The notes under the pieces were generated by a model that was not told the DNA's origin, did not search any database, and saw only the letters and a list, made by a program, of their open reading frames with translations. From Sphagnum compactum (lineage: Eukaryota > Bryophyta > Sphagnopsida > Sphagnales), in NCBI GenBank assembly GCA_965153455.1, contig OZ234493.1:34028213-34092212 (forward strand): a stretch of 64,000 nucleotides of DNA. The letters run 5' to 3'. Positions 1-11,971 of the stretch are shown here, one piece after another (position 1 is the first letter of the stretch; every line of letters begins with the position of its first letter). A program made the translations under genes and the position numbers.

Positions 1-3000
1 GAATAGTATCAGAGAAATGGAGGTAAGAACACGGTAACCAATCGCCATCCCTGCCAGTATGAGAACGTTTTCCCACTTGCCTATTCTCGCCTTTGGTACT
101 TGGAAGGTGGTTTGCAAAGTAACTTGCGGGGATATTGCAGGTGCATTTGGAATGTTGGATGGAAATGTTACCCCTGTATACTCATTTTCCAAAAGCCCCT
201 GTGTGTGGCAACCATCATCAACCCCCTCCCCTCAATTAGTTCTTGATGTAGATTGGAAACAATGTGTAGAGTTAGTTGGCAAAATCCGAGAGAAATAATA
301 TCCATTCCATGATTTGATGAAAAACACAAACAAAAATGAGTTCAAGAAAGACCTGGATGGCATAAGTGTAAAATGAAAGATAGGATACTGGGTAAGTCCA
401 CACTGGCTTTGGTAGCTCATCTCCCAGCCGGAAATATCCCGCAACCAGCAGCATCAGTATCTGTCACCAGCAAAGAATCCAGCATGCATCAGATGAAATG
501 CTTCTTCCCAAACCGAAAGCACCGGATGCAAAAATGGACTCAGTATTCACACATTCATGAATGTAGTAGCAGCTTTGAGAGAGAGAGAGAGAGCTCAGGA
601 AATTGCAAGTATGTAGGTAGGTAAGTGTTCAGAAGACTGGTGTACCTGGATGCAAAGTGTGGTAATGATCCCTTCAAAAACTTTGGGCAAGGCGGTTGCT
701 ATGAACATCATCAGGCCATCCATGATAGCAAAACACATGAAGACATTGATCACAAAATACATAAAGTGGGTGAAAGATGGATGAAGTCCAATGAGGAAGT
801 ATGAGATTGAAGAGCACACAAGTGCCAGCACCAGTAAGAAAGGAATTGATGCCAACAGGTTTGCAAAGACAAACTTGCTGCTGATTGCTGTACTACGTCT
901 GTTTGCAATTTCTTGAGAAACAACCTGTTGGGGAAAGCCAAATTATCAGAGCCACCACACAATTTGGTGCATGACTACCAGAGACATGAGACGTAGATTT
1001 CCACATAATCCATCTGTAACAGGTCAGATTACATACCAAACCCAACAAGCATAACTAAAAGTATAGCCTTCATGAGATGACTCAGAAAGAGAGCAGACAA
1101 ACGGTTCACAAAAGAAACTAACCTTAACTTCTTTTACGATAGCAGGAAAACCTGCGATTGATAGAAACCCAAGAAACGCAACTGTCACAAAGATGGCAGC
1201 TGCTCTTCCCTGGCCAACACATCACCAGTTCAGACAATCATTTACATCAATACTGCAGAGAAAATGAACTTCAAAGATTTCTAAAAAGTGCAGATGTGGA
1301 AATTTCTGAAATCATGTCCAAAACATCATCACATCATCATATTGCCCATAGGATTTCTGATGTGATGAGAAAACAATGTAAAAAGAGTGTAAAAACAAGG
1401 GATACTATCCACACATTCCCACAGTCAATCTATACATTTGTGCTTACCCGAATGGAGTTGAAGGAATGGCCAAGATTGTAAAACATAGTCCCAATGCACA
1501 AGGTTAGCACTGTGGAGAGCAGCAACCGCAGCCAATAGTAGCCAAAATTACGTCCCATGCTCACACATGAACGCCATGTCAAAACTGACATGCACATCAA
1601 CAGGCCAGCATGGCCTGCGCTTTCCAAAATTGGCCCTTCCTGAACATACATGAAAATTCACCGAACTTTTACACACTCGAGAGAAAATATGAGTGACTAC
1701 TGACAGATCACAGAATGAAATAGAAAGTCTTCCCTGTTGACAGACTGATCACGGTGGTAGCAGTATCCTGAAGAGAGGTACAGTACAGCAGCATCTAGGG
1801 TTGGTTGCCAAACATAATAGTTGACTTTTTTTTCTCTTGGAAGTAGTGGTGTGCCAAATCCTTAAAAGACATAGGTGAGATGTTGAAGGGTTTTTCCATA
1901 CATTTTCGCAAAGCTGAACCACAAGAGACTGCACAAGTCCGAAGTCAGATGAAGCTTGAAAAGTTGCTTCCAACGTGCGTAATGCCACAGATGACTCAAT
2001 TTGGCTCCATGCTTGGTCCCCAGATTCCTCATCCTATACAATAACATATCACCACAAAAAAAACTGTCAATTCCAGAGTGCAGCAACCCATCATTGGCAA
2101 AGTTCATCTCTATAAACATTTTGCTTCAGAGAAGGATTTTTTCCACTTGTGGATGGAGTGTTTGGAGCCTAAACCTGCCCAAACTTGAATACAGAATTGA
2201 TGTTGTCCAGGTTGGGATCGATAACACCCAGAAAGTAGTCAGTTGGATTTTGCAAGCGAGGACATGGAAATCCTGAGTTTGCAAAATGCTGCAATCACAT
2301 TTGGATGCACCCACCACTTTTAGCATGTGTATGACAGCAGACATACACAATCAAAGCTAAGTAGAGCTAGACGATAACCCTATTTGTTGTTGAGGAGATT
2401 GTGAGGAGGAGAAGCTTAGAAAGGGTTTTGTGGCTCGTATTCTAAAACTCAAACAAGGAATGTATGTGTGTGTGAGAGAACATACATCAAGAGCACCTCT
2501 GGACGGCCCAAAATAGACAGTAACACCAAGAGAGAGAAGACACAGCTGGTCCAGCAGAGGCCATGCATGACTCGTAGCTTGCTGCATTGTGGTTACAATT
2601 GTACACCGTCGGGTCCATGCTAACTTCCTCAGCGTAGCAATCACTAGAACACTTCCCACACTGCAATAACATCCCAAGACAGACCCACTCAGTGCCCACC
2701 CACCACAATAGATGATTACAGTCAAAAAACCTAACAAGAGTCCTTAGCTCACAAAGCATGTCAGATCATCATCAGGAATAGCAGTGACAATGAGCTGCCA
2801 CAACCAACTTCCCAGTTACTTCATCAGCTCCACAAAGACTGTAGAAAGACAAGTAAGAAAAAATAGAGAGGGGGAGGGAGATGAGGGAATTAGAAGCAGG
2901 GGCGAAGAAGGAGGAAGGAAGGAAGGAAGGAAGGAAGGGGGTTCTCTACCTATCGAGGCCATATGTGGGTTCTTCCAGAAATAGCAAGTATGGGCATGAG

Positions 3001-4266
3001 AGCATGTGCACAGCTAAACTGAGCCGTTTCCTTTCCACTTGGGAGAGACCACCAGTTTCATGTGAGCACCCGATGCGGACACTCACCAGATCTTCCAAGT
3101 CCATCTCTGAAATGGATGCATCAACCCGGGAAAGCTTTTTGGAAAGAGGTAGCCGACTTGGAAGTTGCGAGAGAGCAGAATAGTAAAGAAGTTCGCGAAC
3201 TGTCAGTGATTCAATCAGTTCTTCATCTGGTCTCATGTATGCCTGCCATGGGCCCCAGAAAAACAAAACCAGACAACCTTTGATCATCATGATTCCTCAA
3301 TTCTGATCAAGAAATTCAAATGGATATTGAGATGCTCAAAGAAACAAGCTTTCTTGACACTGGTGATACATATGGAGAAAGAAAGAAAAGGGCCCGGGAG
3401 CTTACATATGTGCCATATGGAAGCTGTTGTCGGAAACCATTGAGCAGAATTTCTCCATACAATTTTGCATTCTTGGGAAGCTGGTCTGTTACAGATCCCG
3501 AATGAAAACACAACAGAAATTCAGCAGAAAGCAAGATTTTCCCACTAAACAGATGCAAATACAGACAACTCCAGATGACTCTGTCACCTCCAAGAAATGC
3601 CATTGTGTGTGCTTTCTTGCATTATAGAGCAAATGGAGTTGAGGAGGAATAAATGAATCCAACAAGCAATTTGTGATCTCAAGTCATGTGCATTCTGCAC
3701 CTACCTGCCAAAGCTTTCAACAAAGTTTTCTTCCCAGAACATGCAGGACCCATGATGGAGAGCACAGAACCCGGTCGAGCGAATCCAGTAGCACTCTTCA
3801 GTAGCTTTGTAGGAGCTTCTCCTCTTTTCCCACCATTCAATGTGACAGTCAGATCCCGCCATACAAGAGTTGCACCCTTCTCAGGTTTCTTTGGGTCCGG
3901 AGTTTCCATAGCATTACTTGGTGAGAACATTACAGCCCTCGGGATGTCCTGCAGGGTTGATGGTGGCACGGACATCATGGCAGATATATTGCTCTTTGAA
4001 ACTGGCTGATGGTCCTGCTGCTGCTGTGCTAGAAGAGGTAAGTACTTTGTGGGAGATTCCGGAGGCTGCATGAGCCGGTGGTGGCTTCCAGCTGCTGCTT
4101 GCAGATGGTCTCCGTCAGATGACGGGCACCGAATCTCATGCTCTTGCATTGTGGTGCCTGCTAGGCCTAATGGACTCCGACCTGGTCCCTGCTTTTTGTT
4201 TGCAGATTGTTGAACACTTGCAGATAAAAGGTCTGTTGCTGTTGTGGGTGATGATGCATCACCCAT
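1..4266 (-). CDS. ABCG (WBC) half-transporter, ABCG3-like, 3' end beyond window
   Basis: This is an ATP-binding-cassette half-transporter of subfamily G, with one nucleotide-binding domain followed by a six-helix membrane domain. Such proteins dimerise in a membrane to export lipids or small molecules; the cargo here is unknown. Exons read on the minus strand: 3705-4266, 3406-3485, 2950-3242, 2486-2660, 2175-2288, 1902-2033, 1448-1639, 1123-1209, 646-924, 353-460, 1-198. All junctions are GT-AG and the frame stays open for 740 codons. The order and content resemble plant ABCG3 (about 730 aa), so only a few residues plus the stop should lie off the left edge. The N-terminal ~130 residues are Ser/Pro/Gln-rich. 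Walker A is GPACSGKKT (~173-181), the signature is LSQVERKR (~280), Walker B is LLFLEEP (~300) and the H-loop His is Met (~337): all four are degenerate. Membrane helices start near YYWLRLLL. The ATG at 4266 has a good context; a start one exon upstream is also possible. Confidence 0.9.
2740..2860 (-). repeat. Diverged terminal-repeat copy of the Penelope-like element in an ABCG intron
   Basis: This lies in the intron between the exons 2950-3242 and 2486-2660. Read on the minus strand it has the family blocks GGAGCTGATGAAGT, then GTGGCAG, a loop, and CTGCTAT, followed by a TGATCTGACATGC segment. The same blocks in the same order occur at both ends of the reverse-transcriptase element at 31.6-34.4 kb and in the synthetase introns. 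No target duplication was seen around this copy. Confidence 0.55.
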
Positions 4267-4274
4267 CTTGGCAG

Positions 4275-4861
4275 CTGTTGCAAGAAAGAAAGAGAGAAAG
4301 AGAGAGAGAGTTCAATTTGAGAGGAAAGTGCAGAGCACTCCAAGTGAAGCAGAAGAAGAAGACTTGATTGCAAAACTGTCGCCTTCTACTTTGAGCATCC
4401 TGGCCACCAAATGCCCCAAGAACTTGTCAAGTCTAATGACAACAAGTTTGTGCAAGACTACAAGCATAACACATTTCACAACATCCGTTGGAGAAGGAGA
4501 GAGAGAGAGCGAAAGAGAGAGACAGAGACACAGAGTCACAAAAACATGCACATACACTGTGTGAGAGGTCTTGTTTTTCTACAATGCTAGCAAACTTTGT
4601 TGTGGGTGTCTTCTCGCACACAACATCATCACAGCAAGCAACTGACACCCACTACAAAACAAGAAGAGTACAAGCTCATACCATGTTGTAAAACAGCAAC
4701 GAAGCTCACACAACAGAAAGAAGCAAGAAGAAGCAGAAGAACAACACAGCACTAACAGCAGGAGAAAAACACGGCACTAACGACAGCTTTCAACACCTTG
4801 CAATCAAAGTAGCAGAAGAAGAAGAAGAAGAAAGAAGTTATTGCTGCAGAGACATACCCAT
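4275..4861 (-). other. First intron of the ABCG gene and its probable mini-coding leader exon
   Basis: On the minus strand a pyrimidine-rich TCTC tract (the GA-rich sequence at 4285-4312 on plus) leads to CAACAG at 4280-4275, a good 3' splice site just before the first exon. A matching donor, GTATGT, begins at 4857. The upstream exon ends with ATGG (4861-4858). Splicing would join this ATG in frame with the main ORF and add Met-Ala-Ala-Lys before the downstream Met. Further upstream the frame stays open through an Ala-rich run (GCN codons) to a TGA near 4960. Either Met can be the start. The inference rests on splice consensus only. Confidence 0.55.
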
Positions 4862-5500
4862 TATAGCCGCCGCTGCCGCCGCCGCCTTCTTCAACAGTCC
4901 GCTTGCAGTTTGCCACCTTTTGTATATTATATCGAAAAATGGGGGTGGAAGGAAGGTTCACGAACTTTTTTTGTTTTGTTTTTTGCTTTCAGCTGAGCTG
5001 CAAAATGTGTTGGAGAATCCTCCTTTCTTTCAAGACACAAAAAAACCACTCAAAAAATGAAGCTCACGTACTATATAAGTGGTACTAGTAGTCCTAGACT
5101 TCTTCCTCCTCCTCACACCAAAACAACTTCATCTGCAAAACAAAACAGTGACCCACTTCAGGAACAGAAATACAGCAGCTGTTGGAGTGCAGCTGCATGT
5201 TTGCATGGACTGCAGTGCTCAAGCTACAAAGTCAAGGAACAGGAATCAAACAAACAATGCAGCTGGCTGCTTATAACAAAAAAGCCAGAGAAAAACAGGG
5301 GGGTGAAAAAAAAAGATAAAAGATGCAATGGTAGCTACAACAAAATTCCCCAAAGACACAGAGAGACGAAGAAGAAGAAGAAGAAGAAGAAAGAATGATA
5401 CAACAGTAGCAACAACAACTTTCCACAGAGCAAAAGAGAGAAAGAAAACTGATGCAACAGTACAGAGGTGGCAACAAAAACAAAGAGAGAGAGGGAGAGA

Positions 5501-5553
<53 letters not shown>

Positions 5554-7680
5554 AGAAGAAGCAGTGCTCAGCTGATGCAAAAGTGGGAAAAACAAAATTT
5601 GAGAGAGAGAGAAGAACAAGAAAGAAAAACAAGAACAAGAAGCTGATGAAGCAAAGTGGCAAAAAGAATAAGATTCCTGAGAGGGAAAAGCAGCAGCAGC
5701 TGATGCAGCTTGCAACCAAAATTCCTTACCAAAAATGCTTGACAACACGGCAGTAGTAGTAATTATGAAAAAACTGTTTCTTCTTAGACTTCTACCAACT
5801 CCTCCTCCTCCTGTCAGCTGCTGCTGCTGCTTTGCAGCTTGCATGCACTTGTTGTACCCTCCTCCTACTTCTCCTGAGTCTGCTTTCCTCCCAGGGCTCC
5901 TAACTCACCAGTGTGCAGTGAGATTTGTGTATGTCAGCAGCAACAGCAAGCAACAGCAGGCATTTTTCTTCTTGTTCTTGTTCTTGTCCACAACTAGTGT
6001 GTTAGTTAGTGAATCTGGAAATTTCTCCTCTCCCCAGCAGCAACAACAAACAACAAATAACAATACTGTCTCTCTAGCCTAAACCCAAAAACCCCTTTTT
6101 TAATTGAGAATGTGTTTTTTGGCAATTTTACTTCAACACTTCTCTTCTCTCTCCAAAATCTTCTCTTTGATGAAGAGTGGCATATTTTCCATATAATACC
6201 ATTTGGTGTCTTTCCCAATCCAATTGTGCATATTCTACTCATTGAGGATTGATTTAGATCTTTTTTCTTGGGGGTTTTTTTTTTTTTTTTTCCTTCTTTT
6301 TTTGGGGTGGGTTGCCTTGCTTTTTTGGCATTTGATCCATCATCCAACAAGAGGAATGATGGGATGGAAGAGGGTGAGTCGGTGGGGGTGGAGGGGGGAA
6401 GAGAGGCTGGGCTGTCTGCAAGCTTCAGCTAGGTACACCATTTGTAGGAGTGAATAGAGATTTGTTTGTTTTTTGGGGTTTTCTTTGGTAGAGTAATAAA
6501 AAAAAATAGTTGTGAAGGTTTGATGACACTCTCTGAATTGAATTCAACACTGTGTGAATTGAATGAAAGCTTCCCAACCCACCCCCTCATTATGGCTCAA
6601 CTATTAAGAAACTCAACTTTGAATTGCAAATTTCCATTTCCATTTATTGAACTTTTCTACAAACCTCCTTCCTCCAATACCTCAACTCCTCAAGGTTTAT
6701 ATAAAAGAGGGAGATTAGAGAGAGAGAGAGAGAGATGAGATGCTATAGCAACAAAAAGTTGATAACAATAGTGGGTGGGACTTTGGCCAAATCCCCATCC
6801 CAAGAACCAACCCAAATTTTGGGCAAATTTGAAAATGTTTTTCGTTGTCAATTCGAATACCTACTAATTTCTATGCTGGAATCATAACAAGATAGAGAGA
6901 GAGAGAGAGAAAGTGGAAATCCCTATTTGATTTGAGGCAATTGGTGCTAGTCTGAAATATCTGCACCTTTCCTTCAAGGAAGGAGGAGCAGTGTTTTTTT
7001 TTTTTTTTCTTTTTCCCCACATTTTTGAGGTGTGTGGGTTGGTGATGATCCACAAGAAGACTTTGCCAAATTTGTCTAAATATGGCGATTTTTTTATTAA
7101 AAAACAATCCTCATAATGCGGTTGATTTTGGGCCATATTGTTTCCCCCAAAAAAACTTGGCTTTGTATATGTTGCACTGCCTTCTTATTTGTTGCCAGGA
7201 TGTGAAAATTTGCACAAAAACAAGAAAAACAAAAACACTAATGGGGAGGAGGGGAGGACTATTTTGTTTGCAAGTTTGGGTTTCAATTTTAAGTTAGCAA
7301 TTTTCGAATTTATGAACAGATAGATACATATTAAATATTTTTTCAGAATTATTTTTTGCTTCCTATATAGGCTAGCCAAGGGTTTTGCAATTGAAAGCAT
7401 GGCTATCAATTTGCAAGAAAAATGGGGCCTCCCCACCCTCACTCAAGAACATAGAGTTTGGGTGATCACTATTAAATGCACTCACTCGGTCACAATAGCA
7501 ATGGGACTCTTTTCTTTTTTTTAAATGAAAAAAATTCACCACATGGTAGGTAGGTCAAACAAACCCAAGTCTTGTGAAACACAAGTTACAACACTTGTGG
7601 AAGGGTGGCCTGACTATTGTTGCAACCCTAAAACCAGCACCTACATGAATGGGTTACCCATGGTGAAAACAAAACCTCAA
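4862..7680. other. Upstream region of the ABCG gene, microsatellite-rich, no other gene seen
   Basis: No coding sequence is supported here; the long open frames are artefacts of GA/GAA repeats. On plus there is (GAA)n near 5369-5395 and an impure (GA)n tract at 5483-5560, which on the minus strand are pyrimidine tracts upstream of the ABCG gene and may lie in its leader or promoter. TTATATAG on the minus strand near 5070-5077 could serve as a TATA element about 200 bp before the leader exon, but nothing else marks a promoter. Short GA runs recur at 6719-6735 and 6895-6910. Confidence 0.5.
5483..5560. repeat. (GA)n microsatellite
   Basis: An almost uninterrupted GA dinucleotide run with a few GGA interruptions passes into GAA/GCA triplets. 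Pyrimidine-purine tracts of this kind are common near plant 5' untranslated regions, and this one lies upstream of the minus-strand ABCG gene, where it reads as TC. Confidence 0.95.
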
Positions 7681-7683
7681 ACT

Positions 7684-7704
7684 GTTTAGGGTTTAGGGTT
7701 TAGG
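7684..7704 (+). repeat. Interstitial telomere-type repeat (TTTAGGG)
   Basis: Three consecutive units of the plant telomere motif TTTAGGG (read GTTTAGGGTTTAGGG...) sit inside ordinary sequence. Other islands occur in the opposite sense at 9920-9965, 12382-12403, 41020-41036 and 63619-63660. They are too short to be a chromosome end. Confidence 0.8.
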
Positions 7705-7885
7705 ATTCTAAACATTATAATAGAATATCCCATCCCTAGACTGAATAGGTAGGGTGTTCTTAGGAAGTGCTCTTTAGTCTAGGCCCAAATTGTGACACAG
7801 CCAATATTAGGAATAGAATTTCCATGCAACCAAATGAGAAGTCACAACATCATGTAGTGAAGGAGCCTCCTCCCCCTTTGTTTCC

Positions 7886-7985
7886 TTAGGGTCTGTTAGT
7901 CCAAATGTTAACATTTTCCTTTGATTAGCTCTATCAGAGCTTACTTACTCAAGAAGGTGAAGGTACCACCAGAGTAGCCTGGTGC
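7886..7985 (+). repeat. Dispersed repeat, copy 1 (partner at 63039-63122)
   Basis: This segment aligns with 63039-63122 in the same orientation. Shared blocks in order are GGGTCT, AGTCCAA, TTAAC/TTTAAC, ATTAGCT and the long block CTCAAGAAGGTGAAGGTACC. The family is unknown and no termini or target duplications were found. Confidence 0.6.
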
Positions 7986-9098
7986 TGCTGGCCCAGTTTC
8001 AAAAAGCTCTGAACAAAAATGGGTGTTTGTTTCTTCAGTTGACTTCTGTCAATCAAATCCACAAAACTGTGACCTAAATATATTCATTGGAATTGGTGTG
8101 TGCACTACTAGGTAGGTACTTGTCAGAAAGAAACCTGCCACATTATGTATGTATGTATGTATGTATGTATGGATGGACTCAAGAGAGTCCAAAAGGTTTT
8201 TGAACCTCACCCACCTCAAGAAAGAAAAAACATATATATAATGTGTTTGTGGGAAGCAAAATGATGAGAAGTTCAAGAATTTGTTAACAGGCACAAAAAT
8301 CATATACCTACTACCTACTTAGTAACTTACATACCAAATGCAGTAGTAGTACAGTAGTACCATGGCAAGTTCAACCTTTCAGTGTTGAATTATTATATTT
8401 TTTTTATTTTGAAGATTGCATGTCCAGAAATATATGTATATTTCAAAAATTAATTTTATTGGAAAAAATTCCATCAAATTCATGTTTTTGAGGGGAAAAA
8501 AAATTTCAATCATTTTTTGGAAAAACAATATGATTAGGCTAGTGTGGGAGCTGCCAAGGTAGGAGAGTATATATTGAGATTGAAGAGGCAGTTGAAGACT
8601 AGTAGTAGTTTAGCTTGGTTGTGGGTACTTAATACTTACTGGTCAGGAGTTGACAGCTTCTAGTCTGAAGTTTGGATGATGCCTTTATATTTTATGGCAG
8701 GACTGGTGTCCAATTTCCCAGAGCAGCAGCAGCAGTTTGGCAGGTTAGAATTTATTGGTAAAAAAATAAATATGTTTACAATTAATTAATTAATTACATT
8801 TGTATTATGTTTAATGGAATTGGAATTGAGTCTGATTTTTGGAATTGGTTCCAGAATCTAAATTCAATTTCTTTTCTTTCAAAGAAGTAGATTCCCCAAT
8901 TTCATTCTGGTGTGAAATCATAACAGGAACCTAAATATTTTTTAAAAAAAATTGAGGGAAAAAAATTAAAAATACTAGAACTGGGGACTAACCAGAGGTT
9001 AAACAGCAATTAGCCACGGGACCAATTAGCCAGAATGACCCAAAACCAGCTCTGATTTTTCAAACCCGAATCAAAATCAAAACCAGAATTTATTTACC

Positions 9099-9138
9099 TT
9101 TTTTTTTTTTTTTTTTTTTTTTGGGGGGGGGGGGGGGG
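9099..9138 (+). repeat. Poly-T to poly-G homopolymer junction
   Basis: Twenty-four T residues are followed directly by sixteen G residues. Such a junction is unusual in plant DNA and is also a place where assemblies go wrong, so the lengths should not be trusted. Confidence 0.85.
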
Positions 9139-9394
9139 AAGAATCAGACCCAGAACTGGATTCTTTATTCCATTTATGTGTGAAAGAACCCAAACCATTC
9201 TAATAATGTCTTTTTTTTTTAAGTGTTGGCCAGTACCTCTGGTAAGACTTAAACCAGAACCATAGATACTAACTACTACCCAACACTGTTTGTTGTTATA
9301 GCTCTGATACTGAGACTTGTATAGCCTTGGTATATGAAACTGGTATTACCTCAAGTCCTTACCTTGCCAAGCAAGTATTGGTAACTAGGCTATG

Positions 9395-9420
9395 TAGTAG
9401 TAGTAGTAGTAGTAGTAGTA
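9395..9420 (+). repeat. (TAG)n microsatellite
   Basis: About nine perfect TAG trinucleotides lie within non-coding sequence. Confidence 0.9.
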
Positions 9421-9449
9421 CCTTAGGTCCCAAGTAGGCAAGTACTGGT

Positions 9450-9487
9450 ACCAGATAGGTATTACCTCAGGGTCACACCTATCTGGT
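9450..9487. repeat. 11-bp perfect inverted repeat, 16-nt loop
   Basis: ACCAGATAGGT at 9450-9460 is matched by its exact reverse complement ACCTATCTGGT at 9477-9487. It is not linked to a gene and could be the core of a small palindromic element. Confidence 0.7.
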
Positions 9488-9770
9488 GGGTTCTCTCTCT
9501 CTCATGAGCTGATGATGCCAGGACCAGTTCCAGTCTATATACCAAGGTTGGTTGGTGCCCACTAACACTGGTTAGAACTTGAGCTGTGTGATTTGATTCC
9601 CAAAAAGCAACAATAAACAAACAAGGGGGTGGTGTGTCACACTGTAGCCTTGCCATTCATATTAAAAAATAAGTATCTTTAAGGCAAAAGAAGAATAATG
9701 GAAATTCAAAATATTTCACACGGCAAAAATATAATCTATCTTCAAAAAAAAAAATCCTTTCTAAAAGAAA

Positions 9771-10100
9771 CCAAAACCCTTCAAGATGTTATTACTCCGT
9801 AACTAATCTAAGTTTCAACACAAGCCAAAATATCATCTTTCACAAATCCTCATATAGAAATAGACCTACTTACCTAGACCTACTTACCTAGGGGCCAAAA
9901 TCCATTCATAAGCTACTTACCCTCAAAACCCTAAATCTAAACCCTTCAACCCTAAACCCTAAACCAAAACCCTTCAAGATATTATTACTACGTAACTAAT
10001 CTAAAGTTTCAACACAAGCCAAAATATCATCTTTCAAAACAAAATCCTCATATAGAAATAGACCTACTTACCTAGGGGCCAAAATCCATTCATAAGCTAC
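9771..10100 (+). repeat. Tandem duplication, period 193 bp
   Basis: A block beginning CCAAAACCCTTCAAGAT at 9771 recurs at 9964 with few substitutions. It runs through CACAAGCCAAAATATCATC and GACCTACTTACCTAGG to CATTCATAAGCTACT. A CCCTAAA-type telomere-like island (9920-9965) lies between the copies, so the repeat unit includes it. Confidence 0.85.
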
Positions 10101-11971
10101 TATTATACAACTAGAATGAATCTAAACACAATATCCTTCTTGCCTTGGTAGGCAAGGCCAATATCCTTGCCTTGGCTGCATTTGCAAAGCAAGAATTGAA
10201 TTTGAGGGTGATGGGGGGCGGGGTTTTGGTTGGGTTAGTTGTTTGTGTGTGTGTTTGTGTGTGTGGGGGGGATGTGAGCTTTGTAAGTTTTCATTACAAG
10301 TACAATGACAATTAACACTCTGCTACAATAATAGGGAAGAGTTTCTTAAACCTTCTACACACAAGAATATCCCAAGGAGATCTAAATGCAGCATTCAAAG
10401 TTGTTGTCATTGATACACAAATCAACACCAGCTGCTAATACCCACTACTAATTAATAATATTGTCATTATTGGGTCAGGAGAAGGATTGCACAGTTCACC
10501 AAGCACACTAGTATAGTTACCGTTGTTGTGTAGGCCAGGAGATTGATGCATTATGATTCTTCTTGCTTGATCAATGATGATGATGACTCATGATCAGCTT
10601 CTTGTTGTTGTTGTTTGATCTTCTTACCGTTTGTACCTCCCCCGCCCCCAACCATATTCACAACTCTCTATAAGAAGAAATGGTGTTCTGATGATCTGAC
10701 AACAATTTTTTATAATAATGAAGGACGAATCAGCTTCACAACTGCTTGCTCCCATTTTTCAATTAGACACCCACCCAAAAAACAGAATTATAAACAAATC
10801 TCTGGCCTAACTCTGTCACCCTTTGCAGTGGAAGATTGGAGGCTGCGATTTTGAAAGGTTTGTTTTGGGACTGTTTTTTGTGGATCTCAGATCTTTCACA
10901 TTCTTTCTTTGCCATCTCTGTTCTTGATTAATTTCGTTGACTGATCTCAGATCTTTACATCTTCCTGCTACTGATGTTTTATTCAATCAAAAATCCAACA
11001 CTTGGGAGGATGTGGAACTTGGAACCCAAATAAATAGCCGCATCCAAAAGAAAACCAAGAAAACCAGGGTGGGTCCTCACCCTGGTTTTGCAGTGTACTC
11101 TTTTTCTCTTTGCAATGGACTTGTCCTTTGTGTCAGAAGAAGAAAAAAAAGGGCAAAAAACCCAAACAAAGGACATCTGATTTGCTTCTGATTGCACAAA
11201 ATTGCAATTGGGCACTTCCAGACTTTATTACCGCAGGAGTGGGGTGCAAGAAGCAACATTTTTGTCAATAAGGTTCTTTTGCTCATTCTGAGACATGAAA
11301 AATTTATAAAGAGCATGTATTTCTTTCCAGGAATGAAAACTATCTCCTTACAGTTGTTGTTCTATCATCTGCTTCTTCTATATCAGTTAACCCGAGAGCT
11401 GAACTTGAAACAAAAACCCTACACTTTTTACTACTCTGAATCCAAGGGAGTGAAGTGGCCTAATGACAACATTGGGCCACCCTACCACGACTATTTAAAA
11501 ATTCAGAACTAAGTTAAGCGATATTCAAAAAATGTGATTCCACTTGTATGGAGATGTGAATCAACTTTGCACTGTTTTAGTCAAAATGCTTTTTTCAACA
11601 GTTTGTGATGCTACTACCAACCTTACTTACTCACAGTGAATCATTTTGTTTTATGCTGTTCTCAAAGTCATCTGCTTGCTTGCTTGCTTGCTTACTCACC
11701 TGTGGCATCAATCCAAGCTCAGTCATGAGCACATCATTCACGAGCCAAACCAAATTATGCCCACGAAACCCAATAAATGTGCATAGATCTCTTTGAGTCT
11801 TGAAGGAAGATTTATTTGAGAGAAAAGAACATATAAAATTCTTGTCCAGAACAAACTCCTTGCCTCTTTCTTGACCACAAATATGACAATAAATTCTTAG
11901 TCAACTACTAAACCACATTTACAAGTACGGGATAGAGACTAAGTGACTGAATTTATGTGTGAAATAAATAC
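10101..11971. other. Non-coding stretch with one strong hairpin; no gene recognised
   Basis: Short open frames occur on both strands but none resembles a known family or has splice partners. A perfect 12-bp inverted repeat, AAAACCAGGGTG at 11060-11071 and CACCCTGGTTTT at 11078-11089 with a 6-nt loop, is the only structured signal. A doublet of the phrase ATCTCAGATCTTT occurs near 10885 and 10943. Confidence 0.5.

Noticed and set aside
5328-5844. Long open frames on both strands over GA/GAA tracts (Arg/Glu- or Ser/Leu-rich)
   Set aside because: These are translations of microsatellites, where stops cannot occur; they are not genes.
7684-7704. A chromosome end
   Set aside because: The telomere-type islands are only two to three units long, in both orientations, and embedded in ordinary sequence.
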